Source: Solirubrobacter taibaiensis
GTDB lineage: Bacteria > Actinomycetota > Thermoleophilia > Solirubrobacterales > Solirubrobacteraceae
Direction: 5' to 3'
NCBI GenBank assembly: GCA_027587225.1
Contig: JAPDDQ010000001.1
Location: forward strand, 310,001 to 374,000
DNA: 64,000 nt
A program made the position numbers and the translations under genes. Numbering within the stretch: the stretch's first letter is position 1; the number at the start of each line of letters is the position of its first letter. Below the pieces are notes generated by a model. The model saw nothing but the letters and a program-made list of their open reading frames with translations. It was not told the origin of the DNA and ran no database searches. Positions 45,884 to 53,930 of the stretch are shown piece by piece.

Positions 45884-47064
45884 GCCCGTGCTCCCGCCAG
45901 CGCGGCGGTGGAAGGCCGGATCGTGGTGATCAAGGCGATCGCCGCGGCGACGGCGATGGCGCCCAGGCCCGGCCCGAAGGAGCCGAACACGTCCTTGACC
46001 GTGCCGAGGATGGTCGGCAGGAAGAACCCGCCGAGGCCGCCGGCCGCGCCGACGAGCCCGGTGAGCACGCCGATCCGGTCCCGGTACCGCACGCCGACGA
46101 GCTGGAACACGGCGCCGTTGCCGACCCCGAACGTGCCCATGGCGAGGATGAACGCGGTGGCGGTGGCGCCCAGCGCGGGCAGCGCGGACGTGAACAGCAA
46201 CAGCGCCGCGCCGACGCCGTAGACGCCGGTGAGGACCGTGGTGCCGCCGACCCGGTCGGCGAGGTAGCCGCCGAGCGGCCGTAGGAGGGAGCCGAGCGCC
46301 GCGCCGACGGCGACGAGCGTGGCGGCGTCGACCTTGCTGATCGCGTACTGGTCGCGGAAGAAGATCGGCAGGAAGGAGGCGAGCCCGACGAACGTCCCGA
46401 ACGTCACGGCGTAGAGGCCGCACAGCCGCCAGGCGTCGCGTTCGCGCAGGATGTTGCGCAGGTCGCGCGGGCGGACCGGGACGGCGGGCGCGGGCGGCTC
46501 CTTGGCCAGCACCGCGAACGCCACCCACACCAGGGTCACCGGGATCAGCGCGAGGCCGAACACCGCGTGCCAGCCGTAGGCCTCGGCCAGGCGCGGGGCG
46601 AAGAGCGTCGTGAGGACGGTGCCGGAGTTGCCGGCGCCCGCGATCCCCATGGCCAGGCCCTGGCGCTCCGGCGGATAGTGGCGGCCGGCGAGCGGCAGCG
46701 CGATGGCGAAGCTCGCGCCCGCGACGCCGAGCAGGACACCGACGCCGAGCAGCGCGCCGTACGTGTTGGCGAGCTGCCAGCCGGTGATGAGCGCGACGAC
46801 CACGAAGGCCATCGAGATCAGGCCGACGCGGCGCGGGCCGTACCGGTCTCCGAGCAGGCCGAGCGCCACGCGGAAGACGGCGGCGGACAACAGCGGCACG
46901 GCCACCAGCAGGCCCTTGGCTGTAGCGGACAGACCGAGGTCCTCGCCGATGTACGCGCCGAGGGCGCCGAGCAGCACCCAGGCCATGAAGCTGACGTCGA
47001 AGTGCAGGAGCGCGGCCACCAAGGAGGGGGCGTGACCGGCGGTTCGGAGTTCCCTCAAGTGCAT
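45880..47064 (-). CDS. Nitrate/nitrite MFS transporter (NarK/NasA family)
   Basis: A 394-residue NNP-family transporter with about 12 membrane segments and the family nitrate signature G-x3-G-x-GN-x-G in two places (AMGIAGAGNSGTVLTT, AMGTFGVGNGAVFQLV). LLGDRYGPRRVG is the MFS loop. It brings nitrate in (and perhaps nitrite out). First gene of the nar/nir operon: stop-start overlap of 4 nt with nirB. The ATG at 47064 has TACGGT (reverse 47071-47076) 6 nt upstream. The divergent TetR-like gene is the plausible local regulator. Confidence 0.92.
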   Translation of the reverse strand: MHLRELRTAGHAPSLVAALLHFDVSFMAWVLLGALGAYIGEDLGLSATAKGLLVAVPLLSAAVFRVALGLLGDRYGPRRVGLISMAFVVVALITGWQLANTYGALLGVGVLLGVAGASFAIALPLAGRHYPPERQGLAMGIAGAGNSGTVLTTLFAPRLAEAYGWHAVFGLALIPVTLVWVAFAVLAKEPPAPAVPVRPRDLRNILRERDAWRLCGLYAVTFGTFVGLASFLPIFFRDQYAISKVDAATLVAVGAALGSLLRPLGGYLADRVGGTTVLTGVYGVGAALLLFTSALPALGATATAFILAMGTFGVGNGAVFQLVGVRYRDRIGVLTGLVGAAGGLGGFFLPTILGTVKDVFGSFGPGLGAIAVAAAIALITTIRPSTAALAGARA

Positions 47065-47070
47065 GACTCG

Positions 47071-47169
47071 ACCGTATGTCGGGTGTTGACCGGCCGGTTC
47101 CGACCGCCGGTCGGACATGTGGTCGTGGGCTGACTCCTCGGAGTCGAATCTGAACTGTGCGGTTAGGAT
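47071..47169. promoter_or_regulatory. Divergent narK/TetR control region
   Basis: The region holds the reverse-strand -10-like TACGGT (47071-47076) for the transporter operon and TAGGAT (47164-47169) for the TetR gene, 7 nt before its GTG. Between them lie two palindromes: TCCGACC-GCC-GGTCGGA (47099-47115) and GACTCC-TC-GGAGTC (47132-47145). Either could be the TetR operator or a nitrogen-regulator site. I see no clear GlnR-type consensus. Confidence 0.45.
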
Positions 47170-47176
47170 TCGGCGG

Positions 47177-47668
47177 GTGCCTCGGGCCCGCGCGCAGATC
47201 GACACCGCCGCTCTGGCCGCGGCCTTCGCCGCGGACGGGCTGCACGGGACGCCGATCGACCGCGTGGTGGCCGCGGCCGGCGTGGCGAAGCCGACGCTCT
47301 ACGCGCGTGGGGGCGACAAGGAGGAGCTGTTCGCGCTGGCGGTCGAGGCCGAGGTGGAGCGGCTGCTCGAGCGCTTCGAGGGCGGCGTGGGGCAGATCGC
47401 GGCCGCGCTGGACGCCTACGTGGCTTCGGAGCCGGGCGCGCGATTGGTGTTCGTGAGCGCGCGCGTCGGGCCCTCCCCGCGCGTGGAGCGTTCGCTGCGG
47501 CGGATCACGATCGCGCTGACCGCCGCCGTGGGCGACGAGGCGACCGCGGCGGCCCTGCTCGGCGCCGTCTGGTCGGCCCTGCACGGGGGCCCGCCGGTCG
47601 CGGTCGTCGCCCGGCTGCTGCCGGCGGTCGCGGACAGCGCCCCGCCGGGCGGCATCTGGACCGCGTGA
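47177..47668 (+). CDS. TetR-family regulator (short)
   Basis: A 163-residue TetR-type protein: AAAFAADGLHGTPIDRVVAAAGVAKPTLYARGGDKEELFALAVEAEVERLL matches the TetR HTH. The N-terminus is short, with only nine residues before the first helix, as in minimal TetR proteins. The C-terminal domain is helical. GTG at 47177 is supported by TAGGAT 7 nt upstream. Its divergence from narK-nirBD suggests it regulates nitrate assimilation, an unusual choice, since GlnR or NasR-type proteins are the usual regulators. Its stop lies within a palindrome shared with the HelD gene end. Confidence 0.85.
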   Translation: MPRARAQIDTAALAAAFAADGLHGTPIDRVVAAAGVAKPTLYARGGDKEELFALAVEAEVERLLERFEGGVGQIAAALDAYVASEPGARLVFVSARVGPSPRVERSLRRITIALTAAVGDEATAAALLGAVWSALHGGPPVAVVARLLPAVADSAPPGGIWTA

Positions 47669-47696
47669 ACCTAAAGGTGCCAGGCACCTTTAGGTT
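47668..47696. terminator. Perfect 14-bp-arm palindrome between convergent genes
   Basis: AACCTAAAGGTGCC (47668-47681), a single A, then its exact complement (47683-47696). It overlaps the last base of the TetR stop and contains the HelD stop TAA (rc of 47690-47692). With A- and T-rich flanks on both sides it is suited to a bidirectional intrinsic terminator. Confidence 0.65.
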
Positions 47697-49657
47697 GCGA
47701 AGGCGTCCGCGAGCGGCTCCGGGAGGGGCTCGGCGTGGACCACGGACATGGCGCGGGTGGCGCGGGTGAGCGCCGTGTAGAGGCCCCCGACGCCGCCGTC
47801 GGGGCGCTCGCGCAGGATCGCCTCGGGCTCGACGACGACGATCGCGTCGAACTCGAGGCCCTTCGCCACGTGCAGGTCCAGCAGGTTGATGCCGGCGCCG
47901 AGGGTCGCGTGGATGGCGTCGGCGAAGTCGCCGAGAGCGGCCTTGATCTCGTCCATGTGCTCGAGCGGGGCGACGACACCGACGCTGCCGTTGACGGCCT
48001 CGGCCAGGCGGCTCGCTTCCTGCGCGGTCGCGGTGCCGAGGTCGTTGGTGTGCAGAGCGCGCGCCGGGAACGGGGCTTCGCGGACGCCGCGCGGGGCGGG
48101 CGCGCCGGGCGGGAGCAGCGCGGCCGCGATCTGCAGGAACTCGTTCGGGACGCGGTAGCTGACCTCGAGCTCTGACACGTCGAAGGTGTCCACGCCGGCC
48201 TCCTGCAGGACGCGCTCCCAGCTGGACACGCCCGCGTCGGCGGTGCGCTGGGAGAGATCGCCAAGGATCGTCAGCGACTGGCCGCGCGCTCGTCTCACCG
48301 TCATCCGCAGCTCCATCGGGGTGAGGTTCTGGGCCTCGTCGACGACGACGTGGCCGAAGCGCCGGAAACCCGGGTCGATCAGCCAGTGCGCCTCGTCGAG
48401 CAGCGCGACGTCGGTCGGCGTCATGTCGGGCTTCTTGGTCGCCGCCTTGGCCTTGAGCAGGCGCGCGATCTCGTCGGGCTCGAGCAGGTCACCGGCGACC
48501 TCCTCCAACCGGGCGCGGTTCGTGAAGAGCTTGCCGACGAGTCCCTGCGGCGTCTCCTTGGGCCACGCCTTGGTCACCGCGCGGCTGTACTCCTTCGTCT
48601 TGCGGATGATCTTGATCGTGTCGTCCGGGCTGGCGAGCGAGTCGTGCGTGAGCAGACGGGAGGCCAGCGTGCCGGCCAGACGCTCGCGGAAACGCTCCCG
48701 CCCGGCCTCGTAGGAGAAGGTGCGCTCCCGTACGGAGGCGACCAGCTCCCGCTGCTCGTCGGCGGTGACCGTGACGGTCACGCGGCGGGAGACGGGGATC
48801 TCGATGTCTTCGAACGCGAGCCGGCTCCACAGGAGGCGGTGCATGACGACGGCGATCCGCGCGCTGCCCTTGAGCGTCGCCAGCTCGCGGGTCTCGTCGG
48901 TCTCGCCGTGGGGCTCAGACACGAGCGAGCCGATCGAGCGCTGCTCGACGGTGCTCTCGCCGAGCGCGGGGAGGACCTGCTCGATGTACTTGATGAACGT
49001 CTCGTTCGGGCCGACGACCAGCACCCCCTCGCGGCCGAGCTGCGGGTTGGCGTACAGCAGCCAGGCCGCGCGGTGCAGGCCGACGGCGGTCTTCCCCGTC
49101 CCGGGGCCGCCCTGGATCACGAGCGCGCCCTGCGCTTCGCGCGCGATCAGCTCGTACTGGTCGGGCGTGATCGTCGAGATGATCTGGCGCATCTCGCCGA
49201 CGCGCTGGCGCGTGATGTCCTCGACGATCGCGTCGGTGAGGTGGTCCTCGAACCGCGTGTCCAGCGGCTCGTCGACGAACCCGAGCACCTGCCGGTCCTC
49301 GATGTCGAGCCGGCGGCGCCTTCTGAGGCCCTGGGGCTCGCGCTCGGTGGCGGCGTAGAACGGCTCGGCCGCGGGGGCGCGCCAGTTGATCGCGAGCAGG
49401 TCGTTGGTCGGGCTGTGGATGGCGTGGCGGCCGACGTAGAGCGTCTCACCGTCCGTGCGGTCGACGCGGCCGAAGTACAGCGGTCCGCTCGCTTCGGTGT
49501 ACACGCGGATGCGCTCCCGCCGCATGGCCTCGAGGGCCTCATTGGCGTAGTCGTCGTCCCCGCGATAGCCGCGCCGGCCGGTCAACGCGGCGAACGCGAC
49601 GTCGTATGCGGCGCACGTCTCGTCCAGGTGTTGCTGTTCCTCCTCGAGCTCCTCCAC
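47690..49657 (-). CDS. HelD/HelR-type UvrD-like helicase (RNA polymerase associated)
   Basis: A ~655-residue HelD-type protein of the UvrD/SF1 superfamily. The N-terminal coiled-coil arm (VEELEEEQQHLDETCAAY) is followed by Walker A IQGGPGTGKT (181-190), then VVVDEAQNLTP, SLTILGDLSQRT and the C-terminal GLEFDAIVVVEPE and LYTALTRATRAMSVVH motifs. This family removes stalled or inhibitor-bound RNA polymerase from DNA; HelR members can protect RNAP from rifamycins (family knowledge). GTG 49657 has TACGAT 7 nt upstream, giving a leaderless start, and only 25 bp separate it from the divergent ABC-F gene. Confidence 0.88.
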   Translation of the reverse strand: MEELEEEQQHLDETCAAYDVAFAALTGRRGYRGDDDYANEALEAMRRERIRVYTEASGPLYFGRVDRTDGETLYVGRHAIHSPTNDLLAINWRAPAAEPFYAATEREPQGLRRRRRLDIEDRQVLGFVDEPLDTRFEDHLTDAIVEDITRQRVGEMRQIISTITPDQYELIAREAQGALVIQGGPGTGKTAVGLHRAAWLLYANPQLGREGVLVVGPNETFIKYIEQVLPALGESTVEQRSIGSLVSEPHGETDETRELATLKGSARIAVVMHRLLWSRLAFEDIEIPVSRRVTVTVTADEQRELVASVRERTFSYEAGRERFRERLAGTLASRLLTHDSLASPDDTIKIIRKTKEYSRAVTKAWPKETPQGLVGKLFTNRARLEEVAGDLLEPDEIARLLKAKAATKKPDMTPTDVALLDEAHWLIDPGFRRFGHVVVDEAQNLTPMELRMTVRRARGQSLTILGDLSQRTADAGVSSWERVLQEAGVDTFDVSELEVSYRVPNEFLQIAAALLPPGAPAPRGVREAPFPARALHTNDLGTATAQEASRLAEAVNGSVGVVAPLEHMDEIKAALGDFADAIHATLGAGINLLDLHVAKGLEFDAIVVVEPEAILRERPDGGVGGLYTALTRATRAMSVVHAEPLPEPLADAFAT

Positions 49658-49682
49658 GGCGTTGATCGTAGGCTGATGACCG
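49658..49682. promoter_or_regulatory. Back-to-back overlapping -10 elements, helD / ABC-F
   Basis: 25 bp separate the two start codons. On the forward strand TAGGCT (49669-49674) lies 8 nt before the ABC-F ATG. On the reverse strand TACGAT (49670-49665) lies 7 nt before the HelD GTG. They share the TA step, so RNA polymerase can load in either direction from one site and both messages would be leaderless. Confidence 0.6.
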
Positions 49683-51464
49683 ATGTCAGCGCCTGCGCGC
49701 AATCTCGTGAACCTGAAAGACGTGGCGAAGGGCTTCGCCGCGCGAACCGTTTTGAGCGGCGTGACGCTCGGCATCTCCGCGGGCGACCGCGTCGGGATCG
49801 TCGGACGCAACGGTGACGGCAAGTCGACGCTGCTGCGGCTGATCGGGGGCGTGGAGGAGCCCGACCAGGGCCTCGTCACCCGGGTCGGCGGGCTCGTGCT
49901 GTCGATGCTCGGGCAGGGCGACGACCTGGACTCGTCTCTGACGGTGCGCGATGAGCTGGTCGGCGGGCTGGCGGATCACGAGTGGGCCGCGGATGCGCGC
50001 TACCGGAACGTGCTGGACGGGCTGCTGGGCGGCGTGTCGATGTCGCGCTTCCCGCGCGGCCTCGATGCGCCGATCGCCCCGCTCAGCGGCGGTGAGCGCC
50101 GGCGGATCGCGCTGGCCAAGACGCTGCTGGGGCACCCTGAGCTGCTGCTTCTGGACGAGCCCACCAACCACTTGGACGTGGAGGGCGTGGACTGGCTCGC
50201 GCGGCATCTGGCGGCGCGCCGCGGCTCGATGCTGGTCGTGACCCACGATCGCTGGTTCCTGGACGCCGTCTGCACGCACACGTGGGAAGTGGCCGACGGG
50301 GACGTGCACCAGTACGAGGGCGGCTACGCGGCGTACGTGCTGGCGCGCGCCGAGCGCGAGCGGCAGGCCTCGGCGCGCGAGGACCGGCGCCAGCAGCTGC
50401 TCCGGAAAGAGCTCGCGTGGCTGCGGCGCGGGCCGCCGGCACGGACCTCCAAGCCCAAGTTCCGGATCGAGGCCGCGAACGCGATGATCGCCGACGAGCC
50501 CGAGGCCCGCGACGGGGTCGAGCTGCTCAAGTTCGCCTCCTCACGGCTGGGCGGGAAGGTGATCGAGGCCGAGGGCGTCGGGCTCGCGTTCGGCGCGAAG
50601 GTGCTGCTGAAGGGGATGGACTGGCACATCGGCCCGGGCGATCGGATCGGGCTGGTCGGCGTGAACGGCTCGGGCAAGTCCTCCCTCACGCGGGTGCTGG
50701 CGAAGGAGCTCGAGCCGGACGTGGGGACCGTCGAACACGGCCAGACGGTGCGGCTCGCGCACCTCTCCCAGGACACGGCCGAGATCCCCGGCGGGCTGCG
50801 TGTGCTGCAGGCGGTCGAGGAGGTGCGCGGTTACGCGCGACTCGGCGACGGCAGTGAGCTGACGGCCGGCTCCCTGGTCGAGCGCTTCGGCTTCAAGGGC
50901 GAGAAGCAGCGGACGCTCGTCAAGGACCTCAGCGGCGGCGAGCGCCGCCGGCTGCAGCTCATGCGGCTGCTGATGAGCGAGCCGAACGTCCTCCTGCTCG
51001 ACGAGCCGACCAACGACCTCGACATCGACACGCTGACGGCGTTGGAGGACCTCCTCGACGGCTGGCCCGGCACGCTGATCGTCGTCTCCCACGACCGCTA
51101 CTTCGTCGAACGCGTCTGCGACAACGTCTACGCGCTGCTGGGCGAGGGTTCGGTCACGCACCTGCCGGGCGGGATCGACCAGTACCTGACCCTGCGCGAG
51201 CCGGAGTCCGCGCCGGCCGCGTCGCGCGAGGCGCGCTCGACCCCGAACCAGACCGTCGTCCGGGCCGCGCGCAAGGACGTCGCGCGGCTGGAGCGCGCGC
51301 TGGAGAAGAGCACGGCGCGTGAGGAGGAGCTCCACACGGCCATGGCGGCCGCGGCCACCGACTACGGTCGGCTCCGCGAGCTCCAGAGCGCGCTGGCCGA
51401 GCTCCAGGCCGAGCGCGAGACGCTCGAGGCCGAATGGCTTCAAGCCGCTGAACTGATCGAATAG
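49683..51464 (+). CDS. ABC-F family ATPase (ribosome-associated, EttA/antibiotic-resistance type)
   Basis: A 593-residue ABC-F protein with two ATPase domains and no membrane segment. Domain 1 has GRNGDGKST (Walker A, with Asp replacing the usual Ala/Ser), LSGGERRRIALAKTLL and LLLDEPTNHLD. Domain 2 has GVNGSGKSS, LSGGERRRLQLMRLL and LLLDEPTNDLD. A charged linker lies between, and the C-terminal ~60 residues form a coiled-coil (LERALEKSTAREEELHTAM). ABC-F proteins act at the ribosomal E site in translation restart or antibiotic protection. Paired divergently with HelD, from overlapping -10 elements. Confidence 0.92.
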   Translation: MSAPARNLVNLKDVAKGFAARTVLSGVTLGISAGDRVGIVGRNGDGKSTLLRLIGGVEEPDQGLVTRVGGLVLSMLGQGDDLDSSLTVRDELVGGLADHEWAADARYRNVLDGLLGGVSMSRFPRGLDAPIAPLSGGERRRIALAKTLLGHPELLLLDEPTNHLDVEGVDWLARHLAARRGSMLVVTHDRWFLDAVCTHTWEVADGDVHQYEGGYAAYVLARAERERQASAREDRRQQLLRKELAWLRRGPPARTSKPKFRIEAANAMIADEPEARDGVELLKFASSRLGGKVIEAEGVGLAFGAKVLLKGMDWHIGPGDRIGLVGVNGSGKSSLTRVLAKELEPDVGTVEHGQTVRLAHLSQDTAEIPGGLRVLQAVEEVRGYARLGDGSELTAGSLVERFGFKGEKQRTLVKDLSGGERRRLQLMRLLMSEPNVLLLDEPTNDLDIDTLTALEDLLDGWPGTLIVVSHDRYFVERVCDNVYALLGEGSVTHLPGGIDQYLTLREPESAPAASREARSTPNQTVVRAARKDVARLERALEKSTAREEELHTAMAAAATDYGRLRELQSALAELQAERETLEAEWLQAAELIE

Positions 51465-51473
51465 CCGGGTCGC

Positions 51474-51491
51474 GCCGCACCCGGGTGCGGC
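51474..51491 (+). terminator. Perfect palindrome terminator after the ABC-F gene
   Basis: GCCGCACCC (51474-51482) followed immediately by its reverse complement (51483-51491), 9 bp beyond the ABC-F stop. Probably ends that transcript. TAACTT, a possible -10 for the next gene, begins right after at 51492. Confidence 0.55.
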
Positions 51492-51508
51492 TAACTTGGC
51501 GCGTAGCC

Positions 51509-53533
51509 ATGACGTCCCGAGTATTCGTAGGTTCCCTGCTCGCCGGCGTGCTGGTCCCGTCGGCCACTGCGCTCGCGTCGTCGATCGTCCCCCTCTCGGC
51601 CCCGCTCAGCATCGGCATGTCGCCCGTATCGCCGCGCGCGGGCAGCGAGGTGCGGCTGACCGGCGGCCTCGGAGCCCCGAGTTACGCGTGGGATCTCGAT
51701 GGGGACGGGGAGTTCGACGACGCGACCGGCAAGGACGTCACCACGACGTTCGCAACCGGGACGCGGACCGTCCGCGCGCGGGCGGTGACCGCGGTCGGTG
51801 TGGTCACGGACAGTCGCACGTTCACGGTGCGCGACTTCAACGTCGCCCCGGGCGGCACGGTCAGCGTGAAGCCGTACAGCGCCCGCGTCGGCGTGCCGGT
51901 CACGGTCACGGCCAAGGGCGCCGACCCAGATGGGCTGAGCGTGAAGACCGCGCTCGACCTCGACGGGGACGGCACGTTCGAGACGGACGGGGCAACATCG
52001 CCCGCGACCTTCGCGACGCCCGGCGAGCGCGTGATCCGCGCGCGATTCACCGACGACGCGGGCGCGACGTCGGTAGCCACCACGACGCTGGACGTACACG
52101 CCGGCAACATCGCGCCGACGGTGCGCTTCCCCGAGCCGTACGCGACGGTCGCCGGCGACTACGGCGATTCGGGGCGGTTGCTGAACGCGGTCGATCCAGA
52201 CGGTGAGATCGTCCGCTACGAGTACGACCTCAACGATGACGGCACGTACGAGACCGACCGCGGGAACGACGCGCGCGTCCCGACATGGCCCGGGCACGGC
52301 GGCATCGTCCGGGCTCGCGTGACCGACGACAGCGGCGCCACGGCGGTCGTGCGAGCGTCGCCGTACCAGATCACGTTGTCCGTCCCGCGCGTGACGCAGG
52401 TCGGGACGGCGACGACGCTGTCGGTGCCGAAGTGGTCCTGGATCGCCGACGTCTCCTGGGATGCGGACGGGGACGGCGCGTTCGACGACGGCACCGGAAA
52501 CGAGATCGCGTTCACCTATCCCACCGCCGGGACGTACGAGGTGCGGGCGCGCGGAACCAACGTCGGTCCGGGCGACGTCGTCCGCATGACGGTCTCGGTG
52601 CGGGAACCCGCTGACATCGCGGTGCCGACCGTTGCCTGGACGGGCATTCCGCCGGTGCGGGCTGCCATGCCCTCGGTGGTCACGTGGGCCGCGTCCGGGC
52701 CGAGCACGTTCGATTCGAACGTCGACCTCGACGGCGACGGCGTGTTCAACGACGTGCCCAAGGGTGCCGGCGGCTTCCCGTGGACGTTCGGCGGTCCGCA
52801 GACGGTCGCGGTGAGGGCCACAGACACACGCGGACGCACGGCCGTGGCCACGACCGCGGTGCCGTTCGTCGCCGGCGACCTCGGGCCGGACGTGACCATG
52901 GCCACCTTCGACATCGCGGCTCCGCTGAAGGCGGAGTATCGACGCGTTGAGCTGTTCGGCTCCGGGACGGACGCCGACGACGGCGTCTCACCGCAGATCG
53001 CCTGGGACGCCGACAACGACGGTGCGTTCGACGACGGCGCGTATCCGGGCGGCTCGCATGAGGACACCCGCGTGACCGCAAGCCTCGCTGCGCGCGCGAC
53101 CGACCAGGCCGGGGTCTCGACCACCGTTCGCCGCGAGATCACCCCGATCGTGCCTCAGGTCGCTCCACGGCCGGAGCCGCGGCCGGTGCGCTGGCTGGAC
53201 GTCTCCGCGCGTCGCCCAGGGATGGCGACGCTGCTGCGCCGCGGGATGACCGTGGACGTGCGCTGCACGAAGCCCAAGTGCCGGACACGGCTGGTGGTCA
53301 AGGTGGACTTGAAGACGGCGCGCAAGCTCGGCCTCCGGTCCCGGACCGTTGCCGACCGCAGCGTCAGCGGCACGCGCCGGGTGGCGGTGCGGCTCACGCC
53401 CAGGGCGCGCCGGGCGTTCGCGCGCGTCCGCTCGGGCAAGCTCATTCTGACCGCGACGGCCACCGCGGACGGCGGAGCCAAGAGCGCGCTGACGAAGACC
53501 ATGACGGTCCGCAAAATTGCGGACAGAAGCTGA
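51509..53533 (+). CDS. Exported PKD/Ig-like protein with six Asp-rich calcium-type loops
   Basis: A 674-residue exported protein (signal peptide to about residue 25). Six loops of the form DxDxDGxF/Y[DEN] recur near residues 62, 150, 240, 318, 406 and 500 (DLDGDGEFD, DLDGDGTFE, DLNDDGTYE, DADGDGAFD, DLDGDGVFN and DADNDGAFD), each in an Ig-like/PKD-type repeat of 78-94 residues. They look like EF-hand or thrombospondin-3-type calcium loops. The C-terminal domain (about 560-674) is basic and Arg/Lys-rich. Probably an adhesive or matrix protein outside the cell. TAACTT 11 nt upstream could be its -10. It is the only gene between the ABC-F terminator and the VOC gene. Confidence 0.85.
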   Translation: MTSRVFVGSLLAGVLVPSATALASSIVPLSAPLSIGMSPVSPRAGSEVRLTGGLGAPSYAWDLDGDGEFDDATGKDVTTTFATGTRTVRARAVTAVGVVTDSRTFTVRDFNVAPGGTVSVKPYSARVGVPVTVTAKGADPDGLSVKTALDLDGDGTFETDGATSPATFATPGERVIRARFTDDAGATSVATTTLDVHAGNIAPTVRFPEPYATVAGDYGDSGRLLNAVDPDGEIVRYEYDLNDDGTYETDRGNDARVPTWPGHGGIVRARVTDDSGATAVVRASPYQITLSVPRVTQVGTATTLSVPKWSWIADVSWDADGDGAFDDGTGNEIAFTYPTAGTYEVRARGTNVGPGDVVRMTVSVREPADIAVPTVAWTGIPPVRAAMPSVVTWAASGPSTFDSNVDLDGDGVFNDVPKGAGGFPWTFGGPQTVAVRATDTRGRTAVATTAVPFVAGDLGPDVTMATFDIAAPLKAEYRRVELFGSGTDADDGVSPQIAWDADNDGAFDDGAYPGGSHEDTRVTASLAARATDQAGVSTTVRREITPIVPQVAPRPEPRPVRWLDVSARRPGMATLLRRGMTVDVRCTKPKCRTRLVVKVDLKTARKLGLRSRTVADRSVSGTRRVAVRLTPRARRAFARVRSGKLILTATATADGGAKSALTKTMTVRKIADRS

Positions 53534-53540
53534 CCGCAAT
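53516..53540 (+). terminator. Hairpin spanning the end of the Ca-loop protein gene
   Basis: ATTGCGG (53516-53522) pairs with CCGCAAT (53534-53540) around an 11-nt loop, covering the stop codon of the preceding gene (53531-53533). It lies between two same-strand genes, so it may be a terminator or attenuator. Confidence 0.4.
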
Positions 53541-53559
53541 AGTCCGTAACCTTCGGTTC

Positions 53560-53928
53560 ATGGACTTCAAGCTCGAGCTGATCACCCTGCCGGTCACCGA
53601 CGTGGACCGTGCCAAGGCGTTCTATGTGCAGGTCGGGTTCAACGCGGACCACGACCATCAGGTCAACGAGAACCTGCGGTTCGTGCAGCTCACCCCTCCC
53701 GGCTCGGGGTGCTCGATCTCGATCGGGACCGGGCTGACGGACGCCGAGCCGGGGTCGGTGAAGGGCCTGCAGCTCGTCGTCAAGGACATGGACGCGGCGC
53801 ACGCCGAGCTGAAGGAGCGGGGCATCGCGGTGACCGACATCGACGACATGCCGTGGGGTCGCTTCACGTTCTTCAGCGACCCCGACGGCAACGCTTGGGC
53901 GGTGCAGGAGATCCCGGCGCGCGACTAG
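53560..53928 (+). CDS. VOC-superfamily (glyoxalase-like) protein
   Basis: A 122-residue VOC protein: LELITLPVTDVDRAKAFYVQVGF, RFVQLTPPGSGCSISIG, GLQLVVKDMDAAHAELKERGI and FTFFSDPDGNAWAVQEI. This layout matches single-domain bleomycin-resistance/glyoxalase-type members that bind a small molecule or metal. The ATG at 53560 follows TAACCT (53547-53552) by 7 nt, supporting its own leaderless start despite being only 26 bp after the preceding gene. Confidence 0.88.
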   Translation: MDFKLELITLPVTDVDRAKAFYVQVGFNADHDHQVNENLRFVQLTPPGSGCSISIGTGLTDAEPGSVKGLQLVVKDMDAAHAELKERGIAVTDIDDMPWGRFTFFSDPDGNAWAVQEIPARD

Positions 53929-53930
53929 GA

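Noticed and set aside
43643..46222. Forward-strand frame of ~860 codons opposite nirB and narK
   Set aside because: Antisense of two intact, recognisable proteins; no signal or domain in it.
47668..47696. The palindrome between TetR and HelD genes as an operator
   Set aside because: It overlaps the stop codons of both convergent genes with A/T-rich edges, so terminator is the simpler reading.
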